A stretch of 64,000 bases of DNA from Perilla frutescens (Eukaryota > Streptophyta > Magnoliopsida > Lamiales > Lamiaceae): the NCBI GenBank assembly GCA_026008535.1, contig BRKX01000014.1:6881001-6945000 (forward strand), written 5' to 3'. The translations under genes were made by a program, and so were the position numbers. This document shows, piece by piece, positions 46,871 through 60,166 of this stretch. Each line of letters begins with the position of its first letter. Position 1 is the first letter of the stretch. The notes beneath the pieces were generated by a model that was not told where the DNA came from, did no database searches, and saw only the letters and a program-made list of their open reading frames with translations.

Positions 46871-48745
46871 AAAACCCTCATGGCCAATCAGGTATTTTTT
46901 TGTGAACGATGACGAAATCTAGGTCAATCTAAAGGTAAACACAAATTTTAAAAAGACTTGCAAGAATTTAGATGTCAATTTTAATAATAAGTTGATGAGT
47001 CAATCAGCACTGAGGCTTTGGGATAGAAGGGACCCATATTTTATGTTCATATATGGTCCATATTGTTTAGATGAAATACCTAAACTTAGGCTGTTAAATT
47101 TTTTTATTTTATTTAAGTATTACTGGATGGAGCTGATGTATTCAAAGTGGGAGGTAAAGAAGCAGCTGTCTTGAGCTCAACTTATCAAAATATGTAAAGT
47201 AAAAAAATCCTTGGAATTTTGTGAGGGATACAGTGTATATATACATACATATATATAAGTGAAGTATCCAAAATTTCTTCAAATAAATGTTATTCGCTAG
47301 TTAGTGTTGACTTGCAATTATATGTGGTGCAAATATAGTAAACTCTGGTAAAGATAGATCGATCAAGTTGTGCCAGAATTCTACTTGTAATAAAAGACAG
47401 TGGACTACAACTGTAATCTGAGAGAGAATTGAAGGCAAGATCATATCTGAATGATGATAAGAGTTTAAATTTTATTCTTACAGTCTATATTTAGTTACTT
47501 AGTTTTGGATAGGATGTAAGGACAATGTTGTCTTTAAGCAGGTAAATGGGGGGTTATTTGAATGATGTAGCTCAACATTCTTTCATGCTCCCACTTCCTT
47601 ATGTTTTCTGCCAACATAATACTGGCTGTCCCTTCACATTCTGCTAATGGCAAGTGGGAATTATTTTGCAATTTCTGCTCACTAACTTTAGCCTCAACTC
47701 GACTCACACTTGCTCGATTCTTCGAAAAATATCCATTCTTTTCTTTTCTTTGCATGATCAGATCATTGCAGCTACTTCAATTCTACCAGATTAATGCAGC
47801 TCATCATAATCATCTTTTTTGTTCAAATTCTTCAACCTTTTTACTTGTCTCATCATACCGAACTCCTTTATCTCCTCGTTTTTTAGCATAAAATTTATCA
47901 AGATTGATATGCGCTAAGCCTGTATATGCTGCAATGGTTGGCAGAAATCCTTCACATACATCTACGTACACTTTTTTTTTTTGGTGACATTATATGCTCT
48001 TTTTTTTCATATATTATATATTGTTTGACAGTTTGAGTGATGATGATCGAACGTACGGAATTATTCGAGATGGATTCGATCTCGCATGTTGTTGTCGTCG
48101 TCCTAACTTGGTTTGCAGAGGATAAAAATTCAACTGAAAAAATGGATAGAATATCCTTAACGATTGAGTGTGCAAGGTTGTCTTTTCCCTCTTTGAATCA
48201 GTTGGAATTAATCAGATTAAAGAAAAATAAAATATTCTACAGCTTGTTTCCTGCCTAATTTATCTAAGTTTGGAGATTTATTATGTATAGTTCATACATA
48301 TATAAATATATAACAATATGTGCAGATATAAAGTTGTAAGAGTAGGATGAGAATCGAATTTTTTTTCTAGTTTTGTTATTCTTAAATATTACATCATGAA
48401 AAGAAAATTCTGAAGCATCGAAGAAGTCAATCGGGTTTTGTTTTTCGCCAGTAAATGCAGTTCCTGTCTCGTCGAGAACAAAGTTATTCGTTACATTACA
48501 TGAAAATTACAGTCCGTCTGTATCAGTTGATTTTTGCTGAGCTTTAAATTTTTTTTATTTTTTTTGATTAATTGGTCGAATGACTTGAACGATTTCGTGA
48601 TTGGAATGTTATAAATTTAAATCTCTTACAAGTACGTAGTTAGAACAAGTAGTTGTACGTACGTACTTTTTGTTGTTTCGTGCTAGTATATTTCGGATAG
48701 AATCCTCCATTTCGTATTTCGCATTTGGTGTTCCAATCCGTGTTC
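46413..48745. other. bZIP upstream region, no gene recognised
   Basis: AT-rich DNA with a (AT)n run near 46837-46864. Frames at 47534-47755 (minus) and 48037-48258 (plus) are open for 60-73 codons but have no family motif or splice context that would support them. Confidence 0.5.
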
Positions 48746-49049
48746 ACGATCAAATTTATGAGTTTAATAATAGATATTATAAAAATAAAAATTAATTATA
48801 ACATAAAATAATTGACATAGTCACATTTATTAACAAAAAATTGAAATTTAAAAAACTATACGTAATATTTATAAAATAATTAACCAACCATAATAATATT
48901 TTCTGTGAAAGCTAAATACTAAAAAATAACTATAAATCCTAATTAGGTAGAATATATCAATCCTAATTAATAATTGTAAAATTAAACTAAAACACAATAA
49001 ATTAAAATTGATAAAAAAATAATGGAAAAAATTCATAAATTTGATCATG
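48746..49049 (-). mobile_element. AT-rich MITE-like element, copy C
   Basis: The ends share GATCAAATTTATGA in inverted orientation (near 48749 and 49031-49045). The internal core, read on the minus strand, resembles copy A (ACCTAATTAGGATTTATAG). Boundaries are approximate. Confidence 0.5.
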
Positions 49050-50189
49050 GAATAAAAATAAAACCCAAATTATTTACTGGAGTGTATTTAAATTTTTACT
49101 AAGCAATCATTAAATAAAAATAGCAATCGCTAATTAAAAAAAGGTAACAATTGAGATTAATTCTACCTCCAAAATCATAAACATTAGCAATTTATAAACT
49201 ACTATAATAGTATTAATATTGCTTATTGAAAGGTCACACCATCGTATCAAACAACTATACACTGAAAGTTATTATGAAAATTAAGTCGAGCTATCCATAT
49301 ACACTTTTTAAATCGTGTTATCTACAACAATCCAAAAAATATAGCTTGAGTGAAGCTAAAAAAATTGTTTGGAATATTCAAATTCTTGTTATGGATATTG
49401 TCAAACAATTAAATTATATTATCCCCCACTTATATAGCATAATTATATATGGGTATTGTCAAACAATTAAATTATTTCAACTAAAATTACTTTCTCGTGG
49501 AAGTTTCTTCGAGAATCCTATTCATAATTTAATGTTTAATTAAACGTTGTTTAAACTCTGGGAAAATTTCTGCAACTCATTTGTGTCGTACACGCACACT
49601 CACCCGTGAAATTAGCAAAATAAAAAAATAAAAATTAAATGTCAATTTTAGAGAGTCATTGTCACACATTGAGCGTGGATGAATTTAATTAGCTTGTTTT
49701 ATCATAAAAAATTTGTGTTTCCTATCCATCCTATGGTGGCCACTACCTAAATGAGAAAAGATTTCTTATTAAAATAAATGCAGCAAATGTATCTAAAAAA
49801 GTATTTGGCCGAATCTCAGAGGTAGCAACTTGCAACCGCAAAAAACATTTTCTTTATTACTTGGAAATAAAAATATTGGTGTAGTGTTTCAATATTTTAT
49901 GCTCCCTGCTTTTATTATTTTAATTTATGGGGTGGTTTTTGGCTTAGGTGATTCCCCACTACGAAACATTTTGTTAATTCAAGAAAAGTTGAGATGGAAA
50001 TTGGGAATAAATTCCATGCAATAGATATAGAAGATGAATTTATAAGGAACCTCGGAAAGTTTTCTCCTATCATAGGATTAGGGCAAGTACATAGTGACAC
50101 TAATTTATTGAAAATCTTATCTATATATTTATATATCTAGCTATCTCTTATGTAACAAAAACTTGTACGGAATCGTCTGAAGCGTTGAG

Positions 50190-50238
<49 letters not shown>
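49050..50238. other. Intergenic, nothing recognised
   Basis: AT-rich sequence. A direct repeat of GGNTATTGTCAAACAATTAAA occurs at about 49393 and 49452. A long (AT)n run ends at about 50235, next to the following inverted-repeat element. Confidence 0.5.
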
Positions 50239-50240
<2 letters not shown>

Positions 50241-50496
50241 CACCATCAGATGGTCAATGTCGATCAACGAGTCGACCCAATTAATGGGCAAAAAAAAAAT
50301 GGTGACATAGATGATACTTTTTAAGGATACATGTGCACAGTTGTAATTGATTTTGACGGATTTTTTTTTTTCTGAGCGATATTTTTTAAAGATACAGGTG
50401 ATACTTTTAGTATTACAGTTGAAACTGATTTTAACTTTTTTTTACGGATTGATCGGATCAACGCGCGTTGACCCACATTGATCGTCTGATGGTGCA
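50239..50496. mobile_element. Short element with ~30-bp terminal inverted repeats
   Basis: The left end TGCACCATCAGATGGTCAAT and the right end, read inverted (TGCACCATCAGACGATCAAT), match. The match continues through TGTSGRTCAACG for a total of about 30 bp. The interior holds a diverged direct duplication (ACTTTTTAAGGATACA and ATTTTTTAAAGATACA, each followed by a poly-T/GATTTTGAC type segment). The outer flank is a (AT)n microsatellite, so the target duplication cannot be read. Confidence 0.75.
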
Positions 50497-51401
50497 TAAG
50501 ATGCACACAATACCATCAATTTTAAAATCGCACACTATTAAATTATAAGTATCTTATATGTACGAAAAAACATTACAAATTAACAATTTAAGCATTAATT
50601 CTAAAACATAAAAGAAGCATAAATTTTCTCATGAAAAATATGACCTTACTACATAAAATAACTATAAGAAAACATTTAAAATAAAATTGATCCTAAATTA
50701 AGGATTCCAATCTGGAAGAAGAATTGATAGCTTCTATTTATGTTATATTAATTTTAATTATCATTTCAACGATCAACTTCTCCCATAATGATAGCTATAC
50801 AACTTAGTATCGTCAGAATATCAGCCAATTTCATTCTTTTAACCAACTATGGAAGAATTTGCAAGTTGATAAATTCCGGCGGTCGGATTTTCCATCTCCA
50901 AGGAAAAACACTCTAATCTCCGATTATCATATTCATGTAACAAATCTAATGGATATATATGATTCATTTACCCACAAATTACACATTGGATAGATGTTCA
51001 CTGATGAATGATTCTCTATATATATAGTTATATTACATTTAATTAGATGGTCCTTGAAAATTGATTTAGGTTTCAAGTTAATATACATTTCAGATGGATT
51101 TGGACACTTTTAGATCATAATCATCACTATACGAATATTATTATTGAAAATTTTAAACATCAAAAGAGATAACTTTATTTTTTTTTCCTTCTAAAAAAAT
51201 TATATAAAATCATATTATTACTCCACCGAGATTTCCAAAGCGGAACAATCTCGAAGCCAAATACAAAAATCAGACACTAAAAGTTATGCTGCAAAATGCA
51301 AATTGCACAGACAAATGTGTTAGCGACCACAAAATCATTGGAACCAACCACATAATTTCTCGAAGCTCGTTATACACATTGGTTTTGATTCAAAATATAT
51401 A

Positions 51402-51675
51402 CTCTCTCCATCCTAATTATATAGTTCAGATTCTCCCCGCACCTAAATTAAAAATATTTATGAAAATAAGATATTAAAACTTAACTTCCAATATTATCAT
51501 TATTTAAAATTAACGACTTAAAAAATTTTAAGCGGTTGGTTTTTAATTTTCAAGAACTAATAAGGGTACATTTGTACATTATTATGAAAATTAATACTAT
51601 TTATAAGTATAAGACTATAATTAAAACACTTCAAAATAGTAATAGAAACTATATATATGATTGGGACGGAGGGAG
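51402..51675. mobile_element. Stowaway-type MITE
   Basis: The termini are CTCTCTCCATCCTAATTATA at the left and the inverse of CTCCCTCCGTCCCAATCATA at the right, with TA duplicated on each side (51400-51401 and 51676-51677). The CTCCCTCCGT end is the hallmark of Stowaway elements of the Tc1/mariner superfamily. There is no coding capacity. Confidence 0.85.
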
Positions 51676-51899
51676 TATATGGATGGAAGTTCATATTTTT
51701 TCAAAAGCTCTTTTATGTAAGTGATGAACAGTGTTGTCCTTTTTTATATTATTTTGAATATCAAAGTGAAATTCGATATCCTCTGTAGCAAAGGGCATAT
51801 TCCTTTTACAGCTATTTATATATGTGGAATACCAACGTTTAATCACATGAGATCGTCTAGTTTAAAATTGTATGTGTTAATCATGTCCTAAACATTAAA

Positions 51900-52170
51900 G
51901 TTATTAGTTTTTCTCTTATTTTTTCAATTTTTTTTCATTTAATATAAATTTTATATTATTATTTAGGGATTATTCCACCCAATTAGAGTTTATAATTATT
52001 TTTTAAAATTTAATTTTCATTTTTTAGTTAATATGATTAATTTTTAGGGTTGATTATAACTTATGGTATATAATTTTTTAAAATTTCAACTCTTAGCAAT
52101 AAATATTAATTAGGATTAGTTATAATATAATACATTTTATTTTTCTGAAAAACATTATTAAAACTATGCA
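51900..52170 (+). mobile_element. AT-rich MITE-like element, copy B
   Basis: The internal core (CCACCCAATTAGAGTTTATAA near 51977) and long AT-rich flanking blocks align with copy A in the same orientation. Terminal repeats are not clear, so the limits are those of visible similarity. Confidence 0.45.
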
Positions 52171-53570
52171 ATTTTGATTTTGGCACACGGATGAGACATG
52201 TAATTTGGACAAATTTAATACCCAAACTAATTTTTTTAACCGCCACATCATATTTTTATTAAAAAAAATTAATTGTCATATTAAGCATTTAATATAGTAG
52301 AGATATCCTTTTTGATTAATAAAGTACAGTGTTTTATTATTTTGACCCATAATTTAGGGGAAAAAAACTATTTAATTTGAAGAAGTTGTATTTACGACCA
52401 CCTCGTACGGCTATCACGTATTCACGATCAAACCGACAAATTTAAGTTTCTATCGATTTTATTATTTCTACGTACTAAAAAAAATGAAAAAATTTACGTA
52501 CAAATTAATACACATGCATATAGCTAGATAATCATCGATCTCTAGACAACAAAATCGATATGAAACAATCATTGGGCATATACAAAATCCCAAATTGGAA
52601 TTACAACATCATAAAACTCACTACTATACAATTAATCTTGTTAATTGCAAATAGTGATAGGTCCTACATCATATGTAAAACAACAAATTAAACACAAAAC
52701 GTAGGCAAGAAAATGACAGAAAATGATAGAAAATGACTGTTCATGGCTGCCTCTTTGATTTCTGGTCATGTAAAGTAACATTCACAAATAGTAACTAACT
52801 GCAGATCTCACAGCGAAATTGTACGATGTAGGGTCAAATTCATTTCAACTTTATAATTTATAAATATATATATATATATATATATAACGCAAATTAAATT
52901 TCCCCACTCACTTTAAACTCGAATATTATTAATTTGTGCTTGTGCATATATATAAAAATTCTCTCACATGCATGCTGAAATTTGTATATATATATTTTTG
53001 GAATCATAATAGTTTGATGATTATTTTTTCTTATTTTTCTTGAGAGGAACAAATCGAGGAGATTGTTACGTACGGAGGGGGCTGAAATGAAGGGGTTCAC
53101 CAATTTTCACCAAACACGATTTTGAGAGGAATGAGGCAAAATGAGGGACAAATGGTGATGACAACCTAAAATGGGGTATATAGTTTTATTATTGTGACAA
53201 TCAAAATAAATAAATTAAAAATAAAATGAATTAATTGGTGATCATCATGGTGCACCTTCTTACAATTTCATTGCACAACCCATCAATTCAACTCCCATGG
53301 GATTATAGACCTGAATAGGACCCATCAAAATACATGAACCATAAGCAATTTATGGAATCATATATCTCAAGAAAATTGAGTTCATTTTTAGGGTTTTGTA
53401 AAGAATTGAATGTATTTATTTCCATATTTTGATTTCTCCCAATGATATATATAGGTAGAGCTAGGTCTAAATTTGGACTGTAGCTTTGGAAATGGGAATA
53501 ATGGAATTATATATGTGAGTTCAAAGTGTTGACACCCAATTAAGGAGTAGAGATCCTTTAGTCCAACTTG
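52171..53570. other. Intergenic, nothing recognised
   Basis: AT-rich with (AT)n runs near 52867-52886 and 52984-52996. No gene-like frame. Confidence 0.5.
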
Positions 53571-53896
53571 TGTGTGACTATTGTGTGCTAACATTAAAAT
53601 TTAATTATTTATTAATAATAATATTTTTTATAAAAATAAAATTTATTGCAAAAAACTAAAAATTTAAAAAATTATTATATACCCCAAATTTGGGATAATC
53701 AACCCCAAAAATCAATTATATTAACTAAAAAATAAAAATTAAATATTAAAATATAATTATAAACCCTAATTTGGTGGAATAAATCCTAAATAATAATATT
53801 ATACTAAACCAAAAGAAATTAAAATTGAAGAAAAAATGAAAGAAAAAAATAATAATTTTGAGGTGTGACACGGTTGGCACACACAAGTTGGGACTA
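53571..53896 (-). mobile_element. AT-rich MITE-like element, copy D
   Basis: The termini GTCCAACTTGTGTGTGAC and, inverted, GTCCCAACTTGTGTGTGCC are clear inverted repeats flanked by TA on each side. The interior, read on the minus strand, carries the same CCACCAAATTAGGGTTTATAA core and AT-rich arms as copies A-C. Confidence 0.7.
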
Positions 53897-54014
53897 AATT
53901 AGGATCATAAGTGCCAATTAAAACCTTTATTTTGAATTCTGATTCATAGCGTATTATGTAATTTGTTTTGAAGAAATTTGAGCATATGCTACTAATTAAT
54001 TAGGCTACCTTACA

Positions 54015-54083
<69 letters not shown>

Positions 54084-56079
54084 ATGGCTCATTTATAAAC
54101 AGGTTCCTAGTGTATAAATTAGGGATTTATCCTATCCATTAGTTTTGTTAGATGGATGGTCTGGATCTGTTTCATTTAATTGCTTTTTATATTAATTTTA
54201 GTTATTAAAGGTTATAATTGTCATTAGGCATTGATATCATTAAATGTCTACCAATTCCTAAAATGCCGTTTTTCCCTAATTAATTTGCATGAAATGCGTT
54301 TTTGTCAAAAGCACATACCCAAGTTTACAAGATCAACGTGGTATATGTTTGAGATTAGCCTACTTTAATATAATAATGTTAGATTAATGTGGTATATGTT
54401 TGAGATTATAACATACATATAAGAATTTATGGTCTCTTGAAAAGTTGATACGTCATACAAAATGTTAGTAATAAGAGAGCAAAATTGTCAAAATATACAG
54501 TGCGAACTTATAATATTATTATTAATTTGACGAACAATAGGGACTTGTTAGATTATAATTATATCCCCTTATAAGTTTTGTCAAATTACACATTCCCTCC
54601 CATGCACCTTTAATTACATGGGTGAGGTAGGAGTTATTTATTAATTATTATAATTATCATCTTTGATTTGAAATTTCAATTTTCATATCTTCTTGCATTC
54701 TCTAATTATTTTAATTTTTGAGTTTACACCTTTGTTTTATTTTTTTTTGAATTTTGAATTTTTTGGGTTGAGATTCTAGTTATTTTGGGTTTTGTTATTA
54801 ATATTTTAGGTCTGTACCTTTTTTTTCCTCGAGTAATTTTGAAATGATATAGCGATCATCTCGTACCATCATATCTAGGTTGAATAGAGGGTCCGAATCC
54901 AATTAATAATTAATCTAAATATAGTAATTAATATTATATATATAATAGGTAAAGTCGTGTAACATATGGTACCATCAACATTAAATTAATAATTTATCTT
55001 ATAGTAATATGGAAGTGGGGGTAATTAATTAATAGTAGCAAAACTATCTTCATTCTCGATTTACAATCAATGCGTAAACAAGTTTGCATTATATTCGTTG
55101 AACAAAGAGTTAAGAACTCAAATTTGAAGTTGAATTTAGGCGTGATAGCAAACTTTGTCAACCAATTTTTTTTTTATAAGACCACGATAAATTACGACCC
55201 CATCGATGTCAAAATTTCACAATTTTAACTAAGAATAGAACATCATGAAATTTTTCAAAATTCTAGCTTTCTCTCCACTTTCTTTCCCCCACTCAAAAAA
55301 ATCCCATCTTTTTTTTGTTTCCCCTAATATTTAATATTCTCAAATGAGGTCATCTCACCTCTCATTGGTTGAAATGGGATAAGTCCATCATCATTTTGCA
55401 CATACTTTCTTCTTCCAATATTATATATAGACTTGACATATAATAAATATTTAATTTAAGTAATTATCATTGAATTTTTGCAAACATTATTGGCTTTACA
55501 AGAATCATTTATTCTTGATCTCGTTGTCGAATTGTTTTGTTTATAGTTTGTACTTTGTCTGATACGTTTAATGGTGGGGGAGATGGATGGTGCGTGCTTT
55601 GCCCTTAGCTTGTTTAATTAATCATTACTAATCTTTCCCGCATGTTAATTCACTCTTACGTAAGACTCACTGAGGTCTTAATCCACTAACTAATGCCGAT
55701 AATTAAAGCAGTTTATGCGTGTTAACTATATATTAAACCAATTTATTTAAAGAGTTTTATCAATTTAGGACTTCATCACATAAACCTAAATTAATAATAA
55801 CCATCATATATATAAATATTCACACACACACAAAAAATCATCACATATTTTGATTCTCCTTTTGTTTTTTTTTTAACTAGTTGTATTAAACGTAACTGCA
55901 ATGGATCATTATTCATATATTCATTTCATTCAAATTTATTAATAAGTAACTAAAAATAAAATAAAAACATCTAAATATTAAATGTATGATTTTCTTAGTC
56001 TTAAATTAATAATTGATAATTTTAATAATTTAAATCTAGCTAAGTATATTAGTAGGAGTACCTTTCCTTTTACTTCCTA
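53897..56079. other. Intergenic with a compound microsatellite
   Basis: A (TA)n run followed directly by an (AG)n run occupies about 54018-54080. A partial direct repeat of GTGGTATATGTTTGAGATTA lies near 54339 and 54390. No gene is recognised. Confidence 0.55.
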
Positions 56080-56510
56080 CTTACACCGGTTAATATCAGT
56101 TTTTAACCCAACTTTTCAAGTGATTCACAAAAATATCATAACCTTCATAATAACAATTTAATACATGATTTTTTGAACTTATCACAAATCTAGCATGAGT
56201 TTAATTAATTTTAAGAATTTCAATAGTTGACGTTAAATTATTTTTTCTAAATTTTACTTTATCAAAATGACATCGTTCGGATATGGTGTGGCACGAGTGA
56301 TTTTTTTATGTCTTATCTTTAAATCTGGACCAAAAAACAGACGCTAACTATGCAATGTTCGAAGAGTGATCTCAGGCTAGATTTGTGATAAGTTCAAAAC
56401 GTCAGACATTAAATTATTATTTTTGAAAGATCGTGACATTTTTGTGAATTATTTGAAAGGTAAAATTAATAAATAACTTATATTTTCAGACATGAACGTT
56501 GGTAAAAATT
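56080..56510. mobile_element. Foldback-like element with long inverted arms
   Basis: The left arm (about 56080-56205) recurs inverted at about 56375-56510. The clearest shared blocks are TGAACTTATCACAAATCTAG with GCATGAG or GCCTGAG after it, ATTCACAAAAAT, and ATAACAATTTAAT or ATAATAATTTAAT. The middle carries a non-coding spacer of about 170 bp. End points are approximate and the target duplication was not resolved. Confidence 0.6.
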
Positions 56511-57994
56511 CTATTAAAATATATATATATATATATATAGCTGTATATACTCATCAAACCTAAATTGATCAAATTGAAAAGAAAAAAAAAACTCATAAGA
56601 TGGATCAAAATTCAGATATAAATGCATATTTAATTACATATTTATAATTTTATTGGTGTTTGATTATCTTTGAATTTGAATCATTATCTGTAATATGATT
56701 TTTGACTCGTAAAATAATCTCACACAAGATCTCGATCTCTCGGTCAAATTTTATGGTGAAAATAGTTGCGACTCATTAAGGACGATGGTTCGCTCTTAAT
56801 CACATCAATCGCAAAGCCACTTACCGAGAAATTAAGGTTCCATGTGGTAATAATTGAGCCACAAATTTAGTTAATGGACAAAAAAAATTATGATGTAACG
56901 ATTTGTCAGACAATATTGTGTACGAAACAGGTACCGACAGAGAGTTGTCGAGTTATAATAGAAGGGATTGATTTTCATTTAGGTAAAATGTTGATTAACC
57001 AATTAATATTAATTCACACTAATTTCTGTAGCAAATTGATGATCTGATTCCTTTCGACATCCTTTGATACATGTGATATATAGCTAATTTAATTAAATTG
57101 ATTGTTCATTAATTTATATGTTGTTAGTATTTTTTTTATCACTTTTTAGATTCGCGTATATTCTAAGAAATTAATTAGCTTTTCAGATATTTATTCGCAT
57201 CATGTAAAATTGATTTAGAGTTGAGTTAAATTAATATGTGTGCCATTTTTAAATAGGTAATTAAGTACCTGAGCAAAATACAATTTTTTCTTACTTCAAA
57301 TGTAATCTTGTGTACTTGTTGAATTTGAGCAAATTCATATTCAAACATTAAATGTTTAGAAATTTAAATCGGATCAATATCTAATAATTATTTAGCTTCA
57401 TAACTGACAATACCATCACTGTATATGTCTAAACTACATATTGGTAAAAAAAAATCCAATAATTGAAAATCAAGCTGATCTTTTTTAATATTCATCTTGG
57501 AAAATGAAACATATATAACTAACAAATAAATGAGACCAAAAAAAAAAACTCACTTAATAACGTGTGAGTAATCAAATGAAAGATTTCATGATTATAGAAA
57601 TATATGTATGTATAAATTAAAAAATAATAATGAAAAAAATATAATATATATAGTTGCATGCTTGACATTGGCATTACAAGGAAAGTGGTATACACTTATA
57701 GTCACCTTTGAACCTAACAAATAAAAAAGGGGCACAAAGTTGTCAACTTCATAGCTTTATTTTTATTTGGTGCATCCATTAATCACTTCTTGTTTTCATC
57801 TACCACTAACTCATACTCAACCTCTCTTTGTTCTCCATTTCTTCATCTCTACTTGTTTCTATTCAATTAATTTTTCATTTCATAGTCAATCTTAATAATT
57901 AAAAGTGGACTTAAGCTATCCATGTCTACTTTCATCTATGATTAAAAACCAACTTGGTAAATTCTAAATTAAATTACTATTTTATTGAATGTTT

Positions 57995-58032
<38 letters not shown>

Positions 58033-58173
58033 CCAACATTTAGCATGCCAAGCAATTTTCATAAAATTGCAAACGCTTATGGATTATTTTTCCTCGATAT
58101 ATAGGCCTAGCTACGGTTTTATAATTTAATTTCATTTAGGGTTATTTCCAAAAAAATATAATAATTTAATTTA
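56511..58173. other. Intergenic, nothing recognised
   Basis: AT-rich, with (AT)n runs near 56519-56540 and 58000-58031. No coding signal on either strand. Confidence 0.5.
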
Positions 58174-58634
58174 GGAAAAATGGTATTTTTTTTTTGTATT
58201 TTATATTTGACCTCTTATAACTTTTCATACTCTAACAATACCCATTGTATCATTTTTAGTCATGATGAACCAGAATAACAGATTTTCCTTGATCAAACTT
58301 AAGTCAAATGTAATTTAAATTAGGGGTTTTTTTTTTTTGCAATGAATTAAAAATTATGGGATCAAAATGTATTTCAAAGTTTTCACCTAATTAAACCAAA
58401 TAAAATATTTAAGGTAAAAATAATTTAATTTGGATAAAAAAATTAAAATAAATTTTGGTCCCAAATTTTTTAATAAATTGCAAAAACCTCAATTTACATT
58501 TGACTACGAAAAACATGTTATTTCAGGTCCTCGGAATTAAAAGTGATACAATACATATTATTATGATATTATTTTGACAGTTGTAATACATGAGTTCCAA
58601 AAATGATAGAAATGTACCAAAAATGCAATTTCCC
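58174..58634. mobile_element. Palindromic Mutator-type MITE with an 11-bp flanking repeat
   Basis: The two halves (about 58174-58390 and 58420-58634) are inverted copies with scattered changes. Shared blocks include GTCAAATGTAA, TTTTTGCAAT, GGGAYCAAAAT, TTGTATCA and GGAAAWTKGYATTTTT. AATTTAATTTA occurs directly on both sides (58163-58173 and 58635-58645), in the size range of Mutator-type duplications. No coding capacity. Confidence 0.65.
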
Positions 58635-58645
58635 AATTTAATTTA

Positions 58646-60166
58646 CGAACCGACACCTTTGGTCTAAAAAATTACGAACTAGTTTGGAACCGTCAATTCT
58701 GAGTCCAATTCTGGTTTTGATTTTGGACAGTTCGGAATGTCCAAATTTCTGTTCCTTGTCCAATCCTCATTTTTCCATCTTTTACTACAATGAAACAATC
58801 AAAATTTCCACTTAAATGCAACATTCAACTTAAATAGGAAATAATAAAAATATATTCTTTGAAAATAGCATGAATAGTTATGCACTCTACTACAATAGGA
58901 ATAAATAAAAGTCGACAGTCACACTCTCACACCCACCTTCAAAAGCCTCTTTTTAAATAAATATATACTCCAAAAACATATATTTCCGTGGGAGTAAAAT
59001 ATATACTGCAAATTCAAGATTTCAGTGAATTGCTCTCTTTATAAACATGGGGGAAATGAAAAGAGAGAAATAGTTCTCTAAATAAAAAAAAAATCAGTGA
59101 ATTGAAAATTTTAAGACACGTCATTTTTTAAAATTAAAAAAAAAAACATATTGATAGTACTTTGATCAGGTGCTAAAAATAATAATAAATAAAGAGAATC
59201 CACTATAGATAAATGTTTGTAAAGTCCTGATTGGCAATGCGTGCAATTGTTGTTTGATCACGTTTGCCTCATCACAAACTTGTTGTCATAGTGAATTATT
59301 TAATATATACTCTAACAAAATATATTAATTAATCTCTCTTGTAATTTGTTAGCAGTTAGCACACCTTGTTTTTTCAATCATTACATATTATATGTATATA
59401 TTTATGAGTTCGCCATGTCTTCATATATGAATTAATTAGCCATTTAAAAAGCCGGGTTGGATTTATTAAAATCTTAATTGTGGCCCAAAATTGCCTTAAA
59501 AAGCTGGTAAGATTTGCTCCAGTAATAATCATCTATAAACAACAAGTGTCTTTCCTAGAAAGACTTGAAAATCTCAATCAAGTAATATAATCAGTAATTG
59601 GTAGGTATAAAACTATTTACTTTTTTTTTTTTAAAAAAAAGAAAGAAACAAAAACTATTTACAATTGAAAGCCACTGTAAAGTTTCAAAACTTTTAAAAT
59701 AACTGGAACTTATCAACCATTCATTTATCGAGTGTGTCTTAATTCACTCTTACCTTCCAAATTAAGGTGAATTAATTACTCTCACCAACACTTTTGAAAT
59801 CGATTCGCCAATTTGTTGCATAAACACATCCACGAGTTTTTCATATCGAAAAAGGGCAAAAAGAAAAGAGAACAATTAAAAGAAAAGGGGCAGGTACTAC
59901 TTCAAATACCAATACTACCTTTCTATCGATATTAAATAAATAATAGAATAATTATTACCTAATTATTAAATAGTGGGTACGTTAATAATATGTTCTCGGA
60001 TAGACTGGTGTTACACGTGTTTCAAGTTTTCAACATATTTATACTTGTATTAAAACTACTCGGGATTATTAATTAAATTGTAATAAATTTTAATTAAATA
60101 GAAGAACCAACTCTAATAATGTACGTATTTAGACATTGCGAAATAGGTGATCATTTCTATATATAT
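58646..60166. other. Intergenic, nothing recognised
   Basis: AT-rich, A- and T-runs, no gene-like frames. Confidence 0.5.

Noticed and set aside
49226..49543. 105-codon frame in AT-rich DNA
   Set aside because: It overlaps a direct repeat and has AT-biased composition; no domain.
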